From Verrucomicrobiales bacterium (GTDB taxonomy: Bacteria; Verrucomicrobiota; Verrucomicrobiia; Methylacidiphilales; JAAUTS01): a DNA stretch of 13,352 bases. Below, piece by piece: positions 1-7,001 of this stretch. The translations under genes were made by a program, and so were the position numbers. Under the pieces are notes generated by a model. It was not told where the DNA came from, searched no databases, and saw only the letters and a program-made list of their open reading frames with translations. The stretch lies in the NCBI GenBank assembly GCA_031279715.1, contig JAITHY010000064.1, positions 1-13,352 on the forward strand, given 5' to 3'. Positions within the stretch are counted from its first letter, which is position 1; every line of letters starts with the position of its first letter.

Positions 1-1449
1 GCCGTTCTGTTTGGCATCTGGAGCTTGGAACTTGGCATCCGTCCCGCGCCAGCGCAGGACTGGTGGCCGTTCGGCAAAAAACGCACCGAGGTCACCGTCA
101 GCAACACGCCAGTCTCGCGCGAGACGAGAATCTCCACCAGCTACGCGCCCATTGTAAAACTCGTCGCCCCAAGCGTGGTCACCATCAAAACCAAACGCAA
201 CGTCAAGACGGGCGGCGATTTGCGCCAGGCCTTCCCCGGACTCGACGATGACCCGCCGCCCGCGCGCGAGCAAGGATCCGGCGTCATCGTCACCAGCGAC
301 GGCTTTATTTTAACCAACAACCACGTCGTCGCCGGCCAGGACCGCATCTCGGTTTACCTGCCGGACAGCACCGCTGAATATGACGCCAAACTCATCGGTG
401 CAGACGCCAAGAGCGACATCGCCGTCCTCAAAATCAACGCCCGCGACCTGCCCGCCGCCACGCTGGGCGACAGCAATTTGCTGGAGGTCGGCGACGTCGT
501 GCTCGCCATCGGCAACCCGTTCAACATCGGGCAGACGGTGACAATGGGCATCGTCAGCGGACTGGGGCGCAATCGGGCGCAGTTGCTCGGCTCCAACTCG
601 TACGAAAATTTCATCCAGACCGACGCCTCCATCAACAGCGGCAACTCCGGCGGCCCGCTGGTGGACACGGAAGGACGCTTGGTCGGCATCAACACCGCCA
701 TCATCAGCCCAAACGGCGGCAACCTCGGCATCGGCTTCGCCATTCCCGCGAACATGGCGCGCTTCATCATGGAACAACTCATCACCCATGGCAAAGTCAC
801 GCGCGGCTACCTCGGCGTGCAAATTCAGGACCTCGACCCGGAAATGGCGGAAAGCTACGGGCGCGGCGCAAGCCAGGGCGTGCTGGTGACCAAGGTGGAA
901 AACAGCTCGGCGGCGGAACGTGGCGGACTGCGGCGCGGCGACATCATCACCGCTGTCAATGACGAGCCGGTGCGCGACGCGCAGGCGCTGAGGCTGGCGA
1001 TTTCCTCGCTGGCGCCAGGCACTTCGCTAAAAATCACCCATCTGCGCGATGGCGCGGACCACACCGTCAGCGTCATTCTGGGACGCCTGCCCGACGAATC
1101 CGTCACCAGCGGCGGCGGCGCGCCCATGCCCGACAACGCCGCCGACGGGGACAACGTCAGCGCCATCAAAAGCCTCGGCATCGACATTCAAGCCATCACG
1201 TCCGATCTGCGCCGCAAGCTGAATTTGCGCGACCCCGGCGGCGTGGTCGTCACCAAAATCAACCCCAACTCCGTCGCCGCTGACAAAGGCATCCGCCCAG
1301 GCGCGGTGATTTTGGAAATCAATGACAAGCCCGTGGCCGCCGTCAAGGACGCCCTCGACGCCGTCCGCCAGAGCAAGCCGACGGTACGCCTGTACGTCTG
1401 GATCAACGGCATGACGCATTATGTCGCGTTGAAAAAAACCGGCGATTAA
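1..1449 (+). CDS. htrA: HtrA/DegP-family periplasmic serine protease, 5' partial
   Basis: Degrades or refolds misfolded envelope proteins in the periplasm. The frame is open to the left edge, so the true start lies outside the window; TTG at 25 is only the first possible internal start. Residues before it read AVLFGIWSLELGIRPAPAQ, like the end of a signal peptide with cleavage near APA-Q, so the mature protein would begin near DWWPFGK. Counting from TTG 25, the trypsin-like triad is His100 (TNNHVV), Asp131 (KSDIAVL) and Ser208 (NSGNSGGPLVD). PDZ1 begins near residue 262 (YLGVQIQ) and PDZ2 near 384 (LGIDIQA), after a Gly/Pro/Asp-rich linker. One catalytic domain plus two PDZ domains is the DegP/DegQ plan. 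The stop TAA at 1447-1449 overlaps the stop of the convergent carboxypeptidase gene. Family assignment is firm; DegP versus DegQ cannot be decided. Confidence 0.95.
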   Translation, partial: AVLFGIWSLELGIRPAPAQDWWPFGKKRTEVTVSNTPVSRETRISTSYAPIVKLVAPSVVTIKTKRNVKTGGDLRQAFPGLDDDPPPAREQGSGVIVTSDGFILTNNHVVAGQDRISVYLPDSTAEYDAKLIGADAKSDIAVLKINARDLPAATLGDSNLLEVGDVVLAIGNPFNIGQTVTMGIVSGLGRNRAQLLGSNSYENFIQTDASINSGNSGGPLVDTEGRLVGINTAIISPNGGNLGIGFAIPANMARFIMEQLITHGKVTRGYLGVQIQDLDPEMAESYGRGASQGVLVTKVENSSAAERGGLRRGDIITAVNDEPVRDAQALRLAISSLAPGTSLKITHLRDGADHTVSVILGRLPDESVTSGGGAPMPDNAADGDNVSAIKSLGIDIQAITSDLRRKLNLRDPGGVVVTKINPNSVAADKGIRPGAVILEINDKPVAAVKDALDAVRQSKPTVRLYVWINGMTHYVALKKTGD

Positions 1450-2372
1450 CGCAGCCACGGATAGCCCGACACACGCAAGACAACCTGACCGTCCCGACAG
1501 CGCAACTCACCGTCGGCGCCCACTGGCAGCGTCACCTTGTCCGCGCAATGACCGAACGGCAGGCCGCTGACAATGGGAATCCCCGCGACACGCCGGAGTT
1601 GCCCAACCACCGCGGGCAACCCGTAGCCGTTGTCATATTCCACTGTTCCGCAAGCGGAAAAAACACCCAAAACCAGCGCCCGCTGGCGTCGTAACACGCC
1701 GCTCAAATGCAGTTGGTACAACAACCGCTCCACGCGAAACGGCGGTTCGTTCACATCCTCGACGAATAAAATCCCGCCGTTGACATTGGGAAAATAGCGA
1801 GTGCCGAGCAGGCTGCACACCATTGCCAAATTCCCGCCCCACAATGTCCCGCTGACAGTGACCGCCGCTGACAGTGACTCGTCCGCCCAGAAATATTCAA
1901 CCTCCGGCGCCTCCAGCGCGCGCCAAAAATTTTTCCAGGTAAATCCACTCAACACCTCCGCGCCAAAATCCGCGCACAACATCGGCCCGCTGAACGTCAC
2001 CGCGCCCGCCTCCGCCAGAAGCGCCAGTTGCAGCGCCGTAAAATCACTGTGCCCCGCCAACAGCGTCGGACGCACCCGTAGTGACCGCGCGATTTTTTCA
2101 TAGTCAACGTCAGCGAGCAATCGCGTCAAACCGTACCCTCCGCGCACCGTCAGCGCGATGTCCGCCGGCTCACGCTCAGCGTCGCCGAGCAAGTTGATGT
2201 CTCCGAGCCGCTCCGCGTCCGTCCCGCAAAATCGTTGGAATTTTCTGCGCGCCCGCTCCTCGCTGACGATGACATGTCCCGCCGCCCGCAGCCGCTCCAC
2301 AGCGCGGCTCACACGACGCGCGTCCGGCGGATAACCGGACGGCGCGATGAGTTCAATCAAACGGGATGGCAT
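1446..2372 (-). CDS. ldcA: LD-carboxypeptidase, peptidase family S66 (LdcA/MccF-like)
   Basis: S66 enzymes cleave the L-D bond of murein tetrapeptides during peptidoglycan recycling; the MccF branch cleaves microcin C7-like substrates. The 308 residues match family length. The Ser-Glu-His triad is visible: nucleophile Ser109 in GHSDF, Glu205 in ILFVEDVNEP, and His275 in PFGHCADKVTLPVG. GGNLAMV (179-185) is the conserved glycine turn. There is no signal peptide, so it is probably cytoplasmic, as expected for recycling. ATG at 2372 lies two bases beyond the stop of the polyprenyl synthase gene, so the two are probably co-transcribed and perhaps translationally coupled; a weak GAG lies six bases upstream. 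It carries six copies of the dispersed CGCTGAC word, two of them in tandem (1849-1878). Residues 286-290 read ADGEL, a pentapeptide also found in RuvA and RuvB here. LdcA versus MccF activity is not resolved. Confidence 0.9.
   Translation of the reverse strand: MPSRLIELIAPSGYPPDARRVSRAVERLRAAGHVIVSEERARRKFQRFCGTDAERLGDINLLGDAEREPADIALTVRGGYGLTRLLADVDYEKIARSLRVRPTLLAGHSDFTALQLALLAEAGAVTFSGPMLCADFGAEVLSGFTWKNFWRALEAPEVEYFWADESLSAAVTVSGTLWGGNLAMVCSLLGTRYFPNVNGGILFVEDVNEPPFRVERLLYQLHLSGVLRRQRALVLGVFSACGTVEYDNGYGLPAVVGQLRRVAGIPIVSGLPFGHCADKVTLPVGADGELRCRDGQVVLRVSGYPWLR
1849..1878. repeat. Tandem pair of the dispersed word inside ldcA
   Basis: CCGCTGACAGTGAC occurs at 1849-1862 and again, identical over 14 bases, at 1865-1878, a period of 16 bases. 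Because 16 is not a multiple of three, ldcA reads the two copies in different frames (SLSA and VTVSG, within residues 166-175). The segment lies just before the conserved GGNLAMV turn, in a part of the protein that is poorly conserved across the family. Confidence 0.85.
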
Positions 2373-2374
2373 AT

Positions 2375-3424
2375 TTATCTCAGCGCGTTCAACTCCCCGC
2401 CAAACGTCCGCGCGATGGACTTGAGCGTATCGGCGTAGTCATTCGCCGACAGTGCCTCAAGCATTCGCACCGCCCTGTCCAAATATTCCTGCGCCTTGCG
2501 GACGGCATAAAGATGCCCGCCCATCTCCACCACCAGCGACTTCAATGCCGCGCGGTCCTCATCGTTGCCATGCAAAATCGTCTCCGACACCGCGGCCAGC
2601 CGCTGACCGTCAAGCTGCGGCAAAACGTGCAGCAACGGCAGCGTCAGCTTGCCCTTTTTCAAATCCGTGCCCAGCGTTTTGCCCGATCCGTCCTCCGAGC
2701 CGAACAAGTCCAGGCAGTCGTCGTAAATTTGGTACGCCACGCCGATGCTGTCGCCGTAAACGCGGTAAGTCTCCACCGTCAGCGGTGATTGCCTGTTCAA
2801 GTGCGCCGCCAGTTCCGTCGAAACGCGAAACAGCGCGCCGGTTTTCATCGACACGATTTTGAAATAATCCGCCGGTGTCAGCTTTAAGTCAAACCGCCGC
2901 TGCGTCTGCAAAATCTCCCCCATGCAAACCTCATTGGCAGCGTCCGCAACCAAGCGGCAAATCGTATTGTCGGAAAACCGGCTGCACAGCTTCAGCGCGT
3001 GCGCAAACAGGCAATCACCCAGCAGCACCGACAACTCCGCGCCCCATTTGCAATTCACCGTCGGCTTCGCCCGACGCAACTGCGCGTTGTCCAGCACGTC
3101 GTCGTGAATCAGCGACGCCATGTGAATCAACTCCACAATCACCGCAAGGTCGATATGTTCCGCCGCGCAACCGCCCGTGGCGCGCGCCGCCAGCAACGTC
3201 AGCGCGGGGCGAATGCGCTTGCCGTTGGTGTCCGTCGCGTACTCAATGTAGCCATGAATGCCCGGGTCGAAAAAATCCGCCTGCTGGCGAATCCGCGTCT
3301 CGACTTGTTGCAAGCCGTCCCGCACCTGCTCGAAATACGCCTTGAACGCGAGTTTGCGGGTGAACTGCGGCAAGTGGCTCGTTAGTTTTGGGGAATGCGG
3401 CACCCCGTCACAATAACGCGCCAA
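2375..3424 (-). CDS. All-trans polyprenyl diphosphate synthase (IspB-like)
   Basis: Elongates an allylic diphosphate with isopentenyl diphosphate to make the side chain of a respiratory quinone. Numbering from TTG 3424: the substrate-binding GKR is at 68-70 in NGKRIRPAL, the first Asp-rich motif DDVLD at 108-112, and the second DDCLD at 235-239, followed by GKTLGTDLKKGKLTLPLL. Ala103, five residues before the first motif, is small; in this family that permits long products (roughly C30 or more), whereas short-chain enzymes have an aromatic residue there. Chain length itself is not predictable. The start is uncertain: TTG at 3424 has no ribosome site, and GTG at 3400 would remove eight weakly conserved residues. 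It heads a minus-strand unit with ldcA, and the UbiD-family gene at 9749-11218 may act in the same quinone pathway. Three dispersed words occur here. Confidence 0.9.
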   Translation of the reverse strand: MARYCDGVPHSPKLTSHLPQFTRKLAFKAYFEQVRDGLQQVETRIRQQADFFDPGIHGYIEYATDTNGKRIRPALTLLAARATGGCAAEHIDLAVIVELIHMASLIHDDVLDNAQLRRAKPTVNCKWGAELSVLLGDCLFAHALKLCSRFSDNTICRLVADAANEVCMGEILQTQRRFDLKLTPADYFKIVSMKTGALFRVSTELAAHLNRQSPLTVETYRVYGDSIGVAYQIYDDCLDLFGSEDGSGKTLGTDLKKGKLTLPLLHVLPQLDGQRLAAVSETILHGNDEDRAALKSLVVEMGGHLYAVRKAQEYLDRAVRMLEALSANDYADTLKSIARTFGGELNALR

Positions 3425-3497
3425 GGCTGAAAGTCAAAATGAAGTTCAACGCGATTTGGCCGTTGAATTCCGCGCCGCTTCCGCTACGCTGAGGCTC
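3401..3497. promoter_or_regulatory. Divergent spacer with inverted repeat between polyprenyl synthase and gpr
   Basis: This short region should hold promoters for both divergent units. It contains a perfect 7-base inverted repeat, TTCAACG at 3445-3451 and CGTTGAA at 3461-3467, around a 9-base spacer. The dyad extends outward through a G-T and an A-T pair (3444/3468 and 3443/3469). Arm length and spacing suit a dimeric regulator or a small hairpin. No convincing -35/-10 boxes were found. If the synthase starts at TTG 3424, only 3425-3497 is noncoding, which still includes the whole dyad. The regulatory role is inference. Confidence 0.35.
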
Positions 3498-4547
3498 ATG
3501 TCACGCTACGAACTCATGCAATACAACCGTTGCGGCAGCAGCGGACTGAAACTCCCCGTCGTCTCCCTCGGCGGCTGGCACAACTACAGCAACCCCGACC
3601 AAGCCCGGACGCTGACGTTGAAGGCTTGGGAACTGGGCATCACGCATCTTGACTTCGCCAACAACTATGGTCCGCCTCCGGGCGCGGCGGAAACCAGCTT
3701 CGGCAAAATCATGCGGCACGATCTGGCCGGGCATCGCGACGAATTGATTATCTCATCAAAAGCGGGTTATTACATGTGGGAGGGACCCTACGGTGATTGG
3801 GGTTCCAAAAAATACCTCACCGCCAGCCTGCATCAATCGCTAAAACGCCTGCAACTGGACTACGTGGACATTTTCTACTCGCACCGTTTTGACCCTGACA
3901 CACCGCTGGAAGAAACGATGGGCGCGCTGGCGCAATTTATCCGCGAAGGCAAGGCTCTCTACGCCGGCATCAGCAATTACCCCGCCAAAGCGGCGAAAAA
4001 GGCCGCGAAAATCATGACGAAACTCCACGCGCCGCTGATCATCCACCAATGCGCCTACAACATGCTCGACCGCCACATTGAAGACAAAGTGCTGGAAGAG
4101 ACCGCCGCCCACGGCATGGGCATGATTGTGTTCAGTCCCCTGGCCCAAGGCCAGCTCACTGACCGTTACCTGCACGGCATCCCCGCTGACTCTCGCGCCG
4201 CCACCGGCGGCTTTCTCAAGCCGGAGCAAATCACCAAGCAAAAAATCGAAGTCATCGCCAAACTCAACGACCTCGCCAAGGCGCGCGGGCAAACACTCTC
4301 GCAACTGGCGCTGACATGGCTCCTGCGCGACCGCCGCGTGACCAGCCTGCTCATCGGCGCGAGCAAGCCGGAGCAAATCACGGACTGCTGCAAAGTCCTC
4401 ACCGCCGGATTGTTGAGTGCCGAGGAGTTGCGAACAATCGAAACCATCCTCGCCCCCGTCAGCCCGTCACCATTAACGCCCCCCGCGCGGCCAGCGGTCA
4501 AAAAAGTCCTCAAACCCATCGTGAAAAAACATAGAACTTTTCCGTGA
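3498..4547 (+). CDS. gpr: Aldo/keto reductase, Gpr/YghZ type (L-glyceraldehyde 3-phosphate reductase-like)
   Basis: NADPH-dependent cytoplasmic reductase; E. coli Gpr (YghZ, AKR14) reduces L-glyceraldehyde 3-phosphate and methylglyoxal. Numbering from ATG 3498 (349 aa): the AKR tetrad is Asp52 and Tyr57 (LDFANNYGPPPG), Lys88 (IISSKAGY) and His129 (DIFYSHRFD). The stretch LGGWHNY, NNYGPPPGAAE, SKAGYYMWEGPYGDWGS and SPLAQGQLTDRYL follows YghZ closely, including the insertion typical of KCNAB-related AKRs. Cofactor-site residues occur in SLLIGASKPEQI. ATG 3498 is preferred over the upstream in-frame TTG 3456 because GAGG lies just before it (3491-3494) and because the TTG reading would overlap the spacer dyad; ATG 3516 (MQYNRCG) is a further option. 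About 30 C-terminal residues rich in Pro and Lys extend past the usual end. Three dispersed words occur here. The family call is strong; the true substrate is inferred. Confidence 0.92.
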   Translation: MSRYELMQYNRCGSSGLKLPVVSLGGWHNYSNPDQARTLTLKAWELGITHLDFANNYGPPPGAAETSFGKIMRHDLAGHRDELIISSKAGYYMWEGPYGDWGSKKYLTASLHQSLKRLQLDYVDIFYSHRFDPDTPLEETMGALAQFIREGKALYAGISNYPAKAAKKAAKIMTKLHAPLIIHQCAYNMLDRHIEDKVLEETAAHGMGMIVFSPLAQGQLTDRYLHGIPADSRAATGGFLKPEQITKQKIEVIAKLNDLAKARGQTLSQLALTWLLRDRRVTSLLIGASKPEQITDCCKVLTAGLLSAEELRTIETILAPVSPSPLTPPARPAVKKVLKPIVKKHRTFP

Positions 4548-4596
4548 TAAAAAATTGCCTTTTGTGTTTTGAATTTTAAGTTAATCTCTTCGGGCT
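4548..4596 (+). promoter_or_regulatory. AT-rich leader upstream of pgi
   Basis: These 49 bases between the gpr stop and the pgi start are far richer in A and T than their surroundings and contain TTGCCT at 4555-4560 and several TTTTAA/TTAA strings. This suits a promoter, but no pair of boxes with good spacing stands out. A CGGG lies near the pgi ATG. No terminator hairpin is present, so gpr transcription may read into pgi. Confidence 0.25.
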
Positions 4597-6237
4597 ATGT
4601 CAAATCTTACCGACTCCCCCGCATGGAAAGCGCTTGAACAACACCAGCCCGCCGTCGCCAAAACCCATTTGCGCGACCTGTTCAGCCGTGACCGTCAGCG
4701 CTTCGCCAAATTCTCCCTGCAATTTGAGGACATTCTCCTGGACTTCTCCAAAAACCGGCTCACCGACGACACACTGCCGTTGCTCCGCAACCTGGCGGCG
4801 CAAGCCAACGTCAGCGGCTGGACGGAAAAAATGTTCGCCGGCGAAAAAATCAACTTCACCGAAAAACGCTCCGTCCTCCACATCGCCCTCCGCAACCGCT
4901 CCAACCGCGGCATCAGCGTCGATGGCAAGGACGTGATGCCCGAAGTCAACGCCGTTCTCGCCCACATGCGCGAGTTCACCAACAGCGTCCGCTCCGGCGT
5001 GTGGAAAGGGTACACGGGCCAACCCATCACCGACATCGTCAACATCGGCATCGGCGGCTCCGACCTCGGCCCCGTGATGGTTTGCGAGGCGCTGAAGCAT
5101 TACTCCAAGCGCGACCTCCGCATGCATTTTGTCTCCAACGTTGATGGCACGCACATCGCCGAAACTTTGCGCCAACTCTCGCCGGCAACGACACTGTTCA
5201 TCATCGCGTCAAAAACATTCACCACACAGGAAACCATCACCAATGCGCTGACAGCGAAGGCGTGGTTCCTCAAGACCGCTGACGATGAGAAGGCCGTCGC
5301 CAAACATTTCGTCGCCCTCTCCACCAACGCCTGGGAAGTCGCCAAATTCGGCATCGACACCGCCAATATGTTCGAGTTCTGGGACTGGGTCGGCGGGCGC
5401 TACTCGCTGTGGTCGGCAATCGGGCTAAGCATCGCGCTCTATATTGGCTTCGATAATTTCGAGCAACTCCTCGCCGGCGCTCACGCGATGGACGAGCATT
5501 TCCGCACCGCGCCGCCGGAAAAAAATCTGCCGCTGACACTCGCCTTGATCGGCGTGTGGTATAATAACTTCTGGAACGCGCAAAGCCACGCCATCCTGTC
5601 CTACGACCAATATCTAAGCCGCTTCGCCGCCTACTTCCAGCAAGGCGACATGGAAAGCAACGGAAAGACCATTGACCGTCACGGTCAGCGGGTGGACTAC
5701 AGCACCGGCCCGATCATCTGGGGCGAGCCGGGCACCACCGGCCAGCACGCTTTTTATCAACTCATTCACCAAGGCGCCAAACTTATCCCGTGCGACTTCA
5801 TCGCGCCTGCGCAAACGCTGAACCCCGTCGGTGAACACCACTCAATTTTGCTTTCCAATTTCCTCGCCCAAACCGAGGCGCTGATGATGGGCAAGAACGA
5901 AGCCGAGGTGCGCGCCGAATTGTCAAAGGACAACCTGACCGAAGACCAAATGGCGGCACTCATCCCGCACAAAATCTTCGAGGGCAACCGCCCCACCAAC
6001 AGCGTCTTCATCAAAAAAATCACGCCGTACACCCTCGGCTCGCTGATTGCCATGTACGAGCACAAAATTTTCGCCCAAGGCATCATCTGGAACATCAACA
6101 GCTACGACCAATGGGGCGTCGAGCTGGGCAAGCAGTTGGCGAAAAAAATCCTCCCCGAACTGGCCGCTGACGGTGACATCACCACGCACGACGCCTCGAC
6201 CAACGGCCTGATTAACTGGTACAAACGGCGGCGCTGA
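4597..6237 (+). CDS. pgi: Glucose-6-phosphate isomerase
   Basis: Interconverts glucose 6-phosphate and fructose 6-phosphate in cytoplasmic glycolysis and gluconeogenesis. The 546 residues match the long E. coli-type enzyme (549). Sugar-phosphate motif IGIGGSDLGP, signature GGRYSLWSAIGLS, general base Glu353 in QGDMESNGK, His384 in GQHAFYQLIHQG and Lys512 in SYDQWGVELGK are all present; spacing matches the E. coli catalytic residues I recall (355, 386, 514). One variation: the usual GTNGQH reads GTTGQH, with Thr381 replacing Asn. ATG 4597 gives the expected N-terminus (LTDSPAWKALEQHQ). It follows gpr by 49 bases and precedes the aquaporin by 44. It carries seven copies of the dispersed word, including one beside the small palindrome GACCGTCACGGTC (5674-5686) and one near the C-terminus encoding ADGDI (524-528). 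Confidence 0.98.
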   Translation: MSNLTDSPAWKALEQHQPAVAKTHLRDLFSRDRQRFAKFSLQFEDILLDFSKNRLTDDTLPLLRNLAAQANVSGWTEKMFAGEKINFTEKRSVLHIALRNRSNRGISVDGKDVMPEVNAVLAHMREFTNSVRSGVWKGYTGQPITDIVNIGIGGSDLGPVMVCEALKHYSKRDLRMHFVSNVDGTHIAETLRQLSPATTLFIIASKTFTTQETITNALTAKAWFLKTADDEKAVAKHFVALSTNAWEVAKFGIDTANMFEFWDWVGGRYSLWSAIGLSIALYIGFDNFEQLLAGAHAMDEHFRTAPPEKNLPLTLALIGVWYNNFWNAQSHAILSYDQYLSRFAAYFQQGDMESNGKTIDRHGQRVDYSTGPIIWGEPGTTGQHAFYQLIHQGAKLIPCDFIAPAQTLNPVGEHHSILLSNFLAQTEALMMGKNEAEVRAELSKDNLTEDQMAALIPHKIFEGNRPTNSVFIKKITPYTLGSLIAMYEHKIFAQGIIWNINSYDQWGVELGKQLAKKILPELAADGDITTHDASTNGLINWYKRRR

Positions 6238-6281
6238 TTATGACTTGACCGACCGGTGCGAAGACGGCAGCATTTTTTCGC

Positions 6282-6917
6282 ATGAAAAAATATGTGACGG
6301 AACTTATCGGCGCGTTCTTCTTGGTCTTCACCATTGGCAACGTGGTTATCGGCAATAATCCCAGCGCGGCACTGGCGCCGCTGGCCATCGGCGCGACGCT
6401 GATGGTGATGATTTTCGCCGGCGGGCACATCTCCGGCGCGCACTACAATCCCGCCGTCAGCGTGGCGGTATGGGTGCGCGGAAAGCTGGGCATCGGCGAC
6501 CTCATCGGCTACGTCATTTTCCAACTGGTCGGCGCGGTGCTGGCGGTGCTGGCGGTGAAATATTTGAAGGGTTGTGAAACCATCTGTCTGGTCAGCGCCA
6601 GCGAACTGACGTCCGGTCCGGCGTTGCTGGCGGAATTTCTCGGCACATTCGCGCTGGCGTTCGTGGTGCTGAATGTGGCGACGGCGAAGGGCACGGCGAA
6701 CAACTCGTTCTACGGCCTCGCCATCGGCTTCACCGTAACGGCAATGGCGTATGCCGTCGGCAGCGTCAGCGGCGGCGCATTCAACCCGGCGGTGGCGCTG
6801 GGCATCACGCTGCTCGGCCTGAGCACCTGGGCGAACATTTGGATTTTCCTCGTCGGCAATGTTGCCGCGGGCATCGTGGCGGGGCTGATGTTCCGCGCGT
6901 TGGCGGGAAAAGATTGA
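6282..6917 (+). CDS. Aquaporin/MIP-family channel with non-canonical selectivity filter
   Basis: Inner-membrane channel of the major intrinsic protein family, 211 residues with six predicted hydrophobic helices and two re-entrant NPA loops: HISGAHYNPAVSVAV (Asn56-Ala58) and SGGAFNPAVALG (Asn168-Ala170). Both NPA boxes are intact. The residue after the second box, Arg in classical aquaporins and GlpF (NPAR), is Val171 here, so the aromatic/arginine filter lacks its arginine. This occurs in a bacterial subgroup of small MIPs as far as I recall; the permeant (water, small neutral solutes or a gas) cannot be read from sequence. ATG 6282 begins a typical MKKYVTELIGAFFLVF first helix but has no Shine-Dalgarno. 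It follows pgi by 44 bases and ends before a strong terminator. Three dispersed words occur, two of them encoding the NPA-flanking PAVSV and the SVSGG segments. Confidence 0.92.
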   Translation: MKKYVTELIGAFFLVFTIGNVVIGNNPSAALAPLAIGATLMVMIFAGGHISGAHYNPAVSVAVWVRGKLGIGDLIGYVIFQLVGAVLAVLAVKYLKGCETICLVSASELTSGPALLAEFLGTFALAFVVLNVATAKGTANNSFYGLAIGFTVTAMAYAVGSVSGGAFNPAVALGITLLGLSTWANIWIFLVGNVAAGIVAGLMFRALAGKD

Positions 6918-6937
6918 AAATTGATAATCTGACTCTC

Positions 6938-6976
6938 AGCGCCTTCCGCGCAACTTGTCCGCCGGAGGCGCTTTTT
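6938..6976 (+). terminator. Rho-independent terminator after the aquaporin gene
   Basis: AGCGCCT (6938-6944) pairs with AGGCGCT (6966-6972), and the stem extends inward through CCG/CGG with a one-base bulge. It is followed directly by TTTT (6973-6976). The T-tract side fits transcription on the plus strand, closing the gpr-pgi-aquaporin run 20 bases after the aquaporin stop. The minus-strand direction has no T-tract, so it probably does not stop ruvB transcription efficiently. Confidence 0.8.
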
Positions 6977-7001
6977 GGCAATCATCAATTATTATGGAAA
7001 A

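Noticed and set aside
310..822. Minus-strand frames opposite htrA, and similar ones opposite gpr (3840-4376), pgi (4600-5175) and murI (12194-12658)
   Set aside because: All overlap strongly supported genes and show only shadow composition without domains or plausible starts.
3456..3497. A longer N-terminus for the aldo/keto reductase from TTG 3456
   Set aside because: It would begin inside the spacer dyad and add 14 residues outside the family alignment; ATG 3498 has GAGG just upstream.
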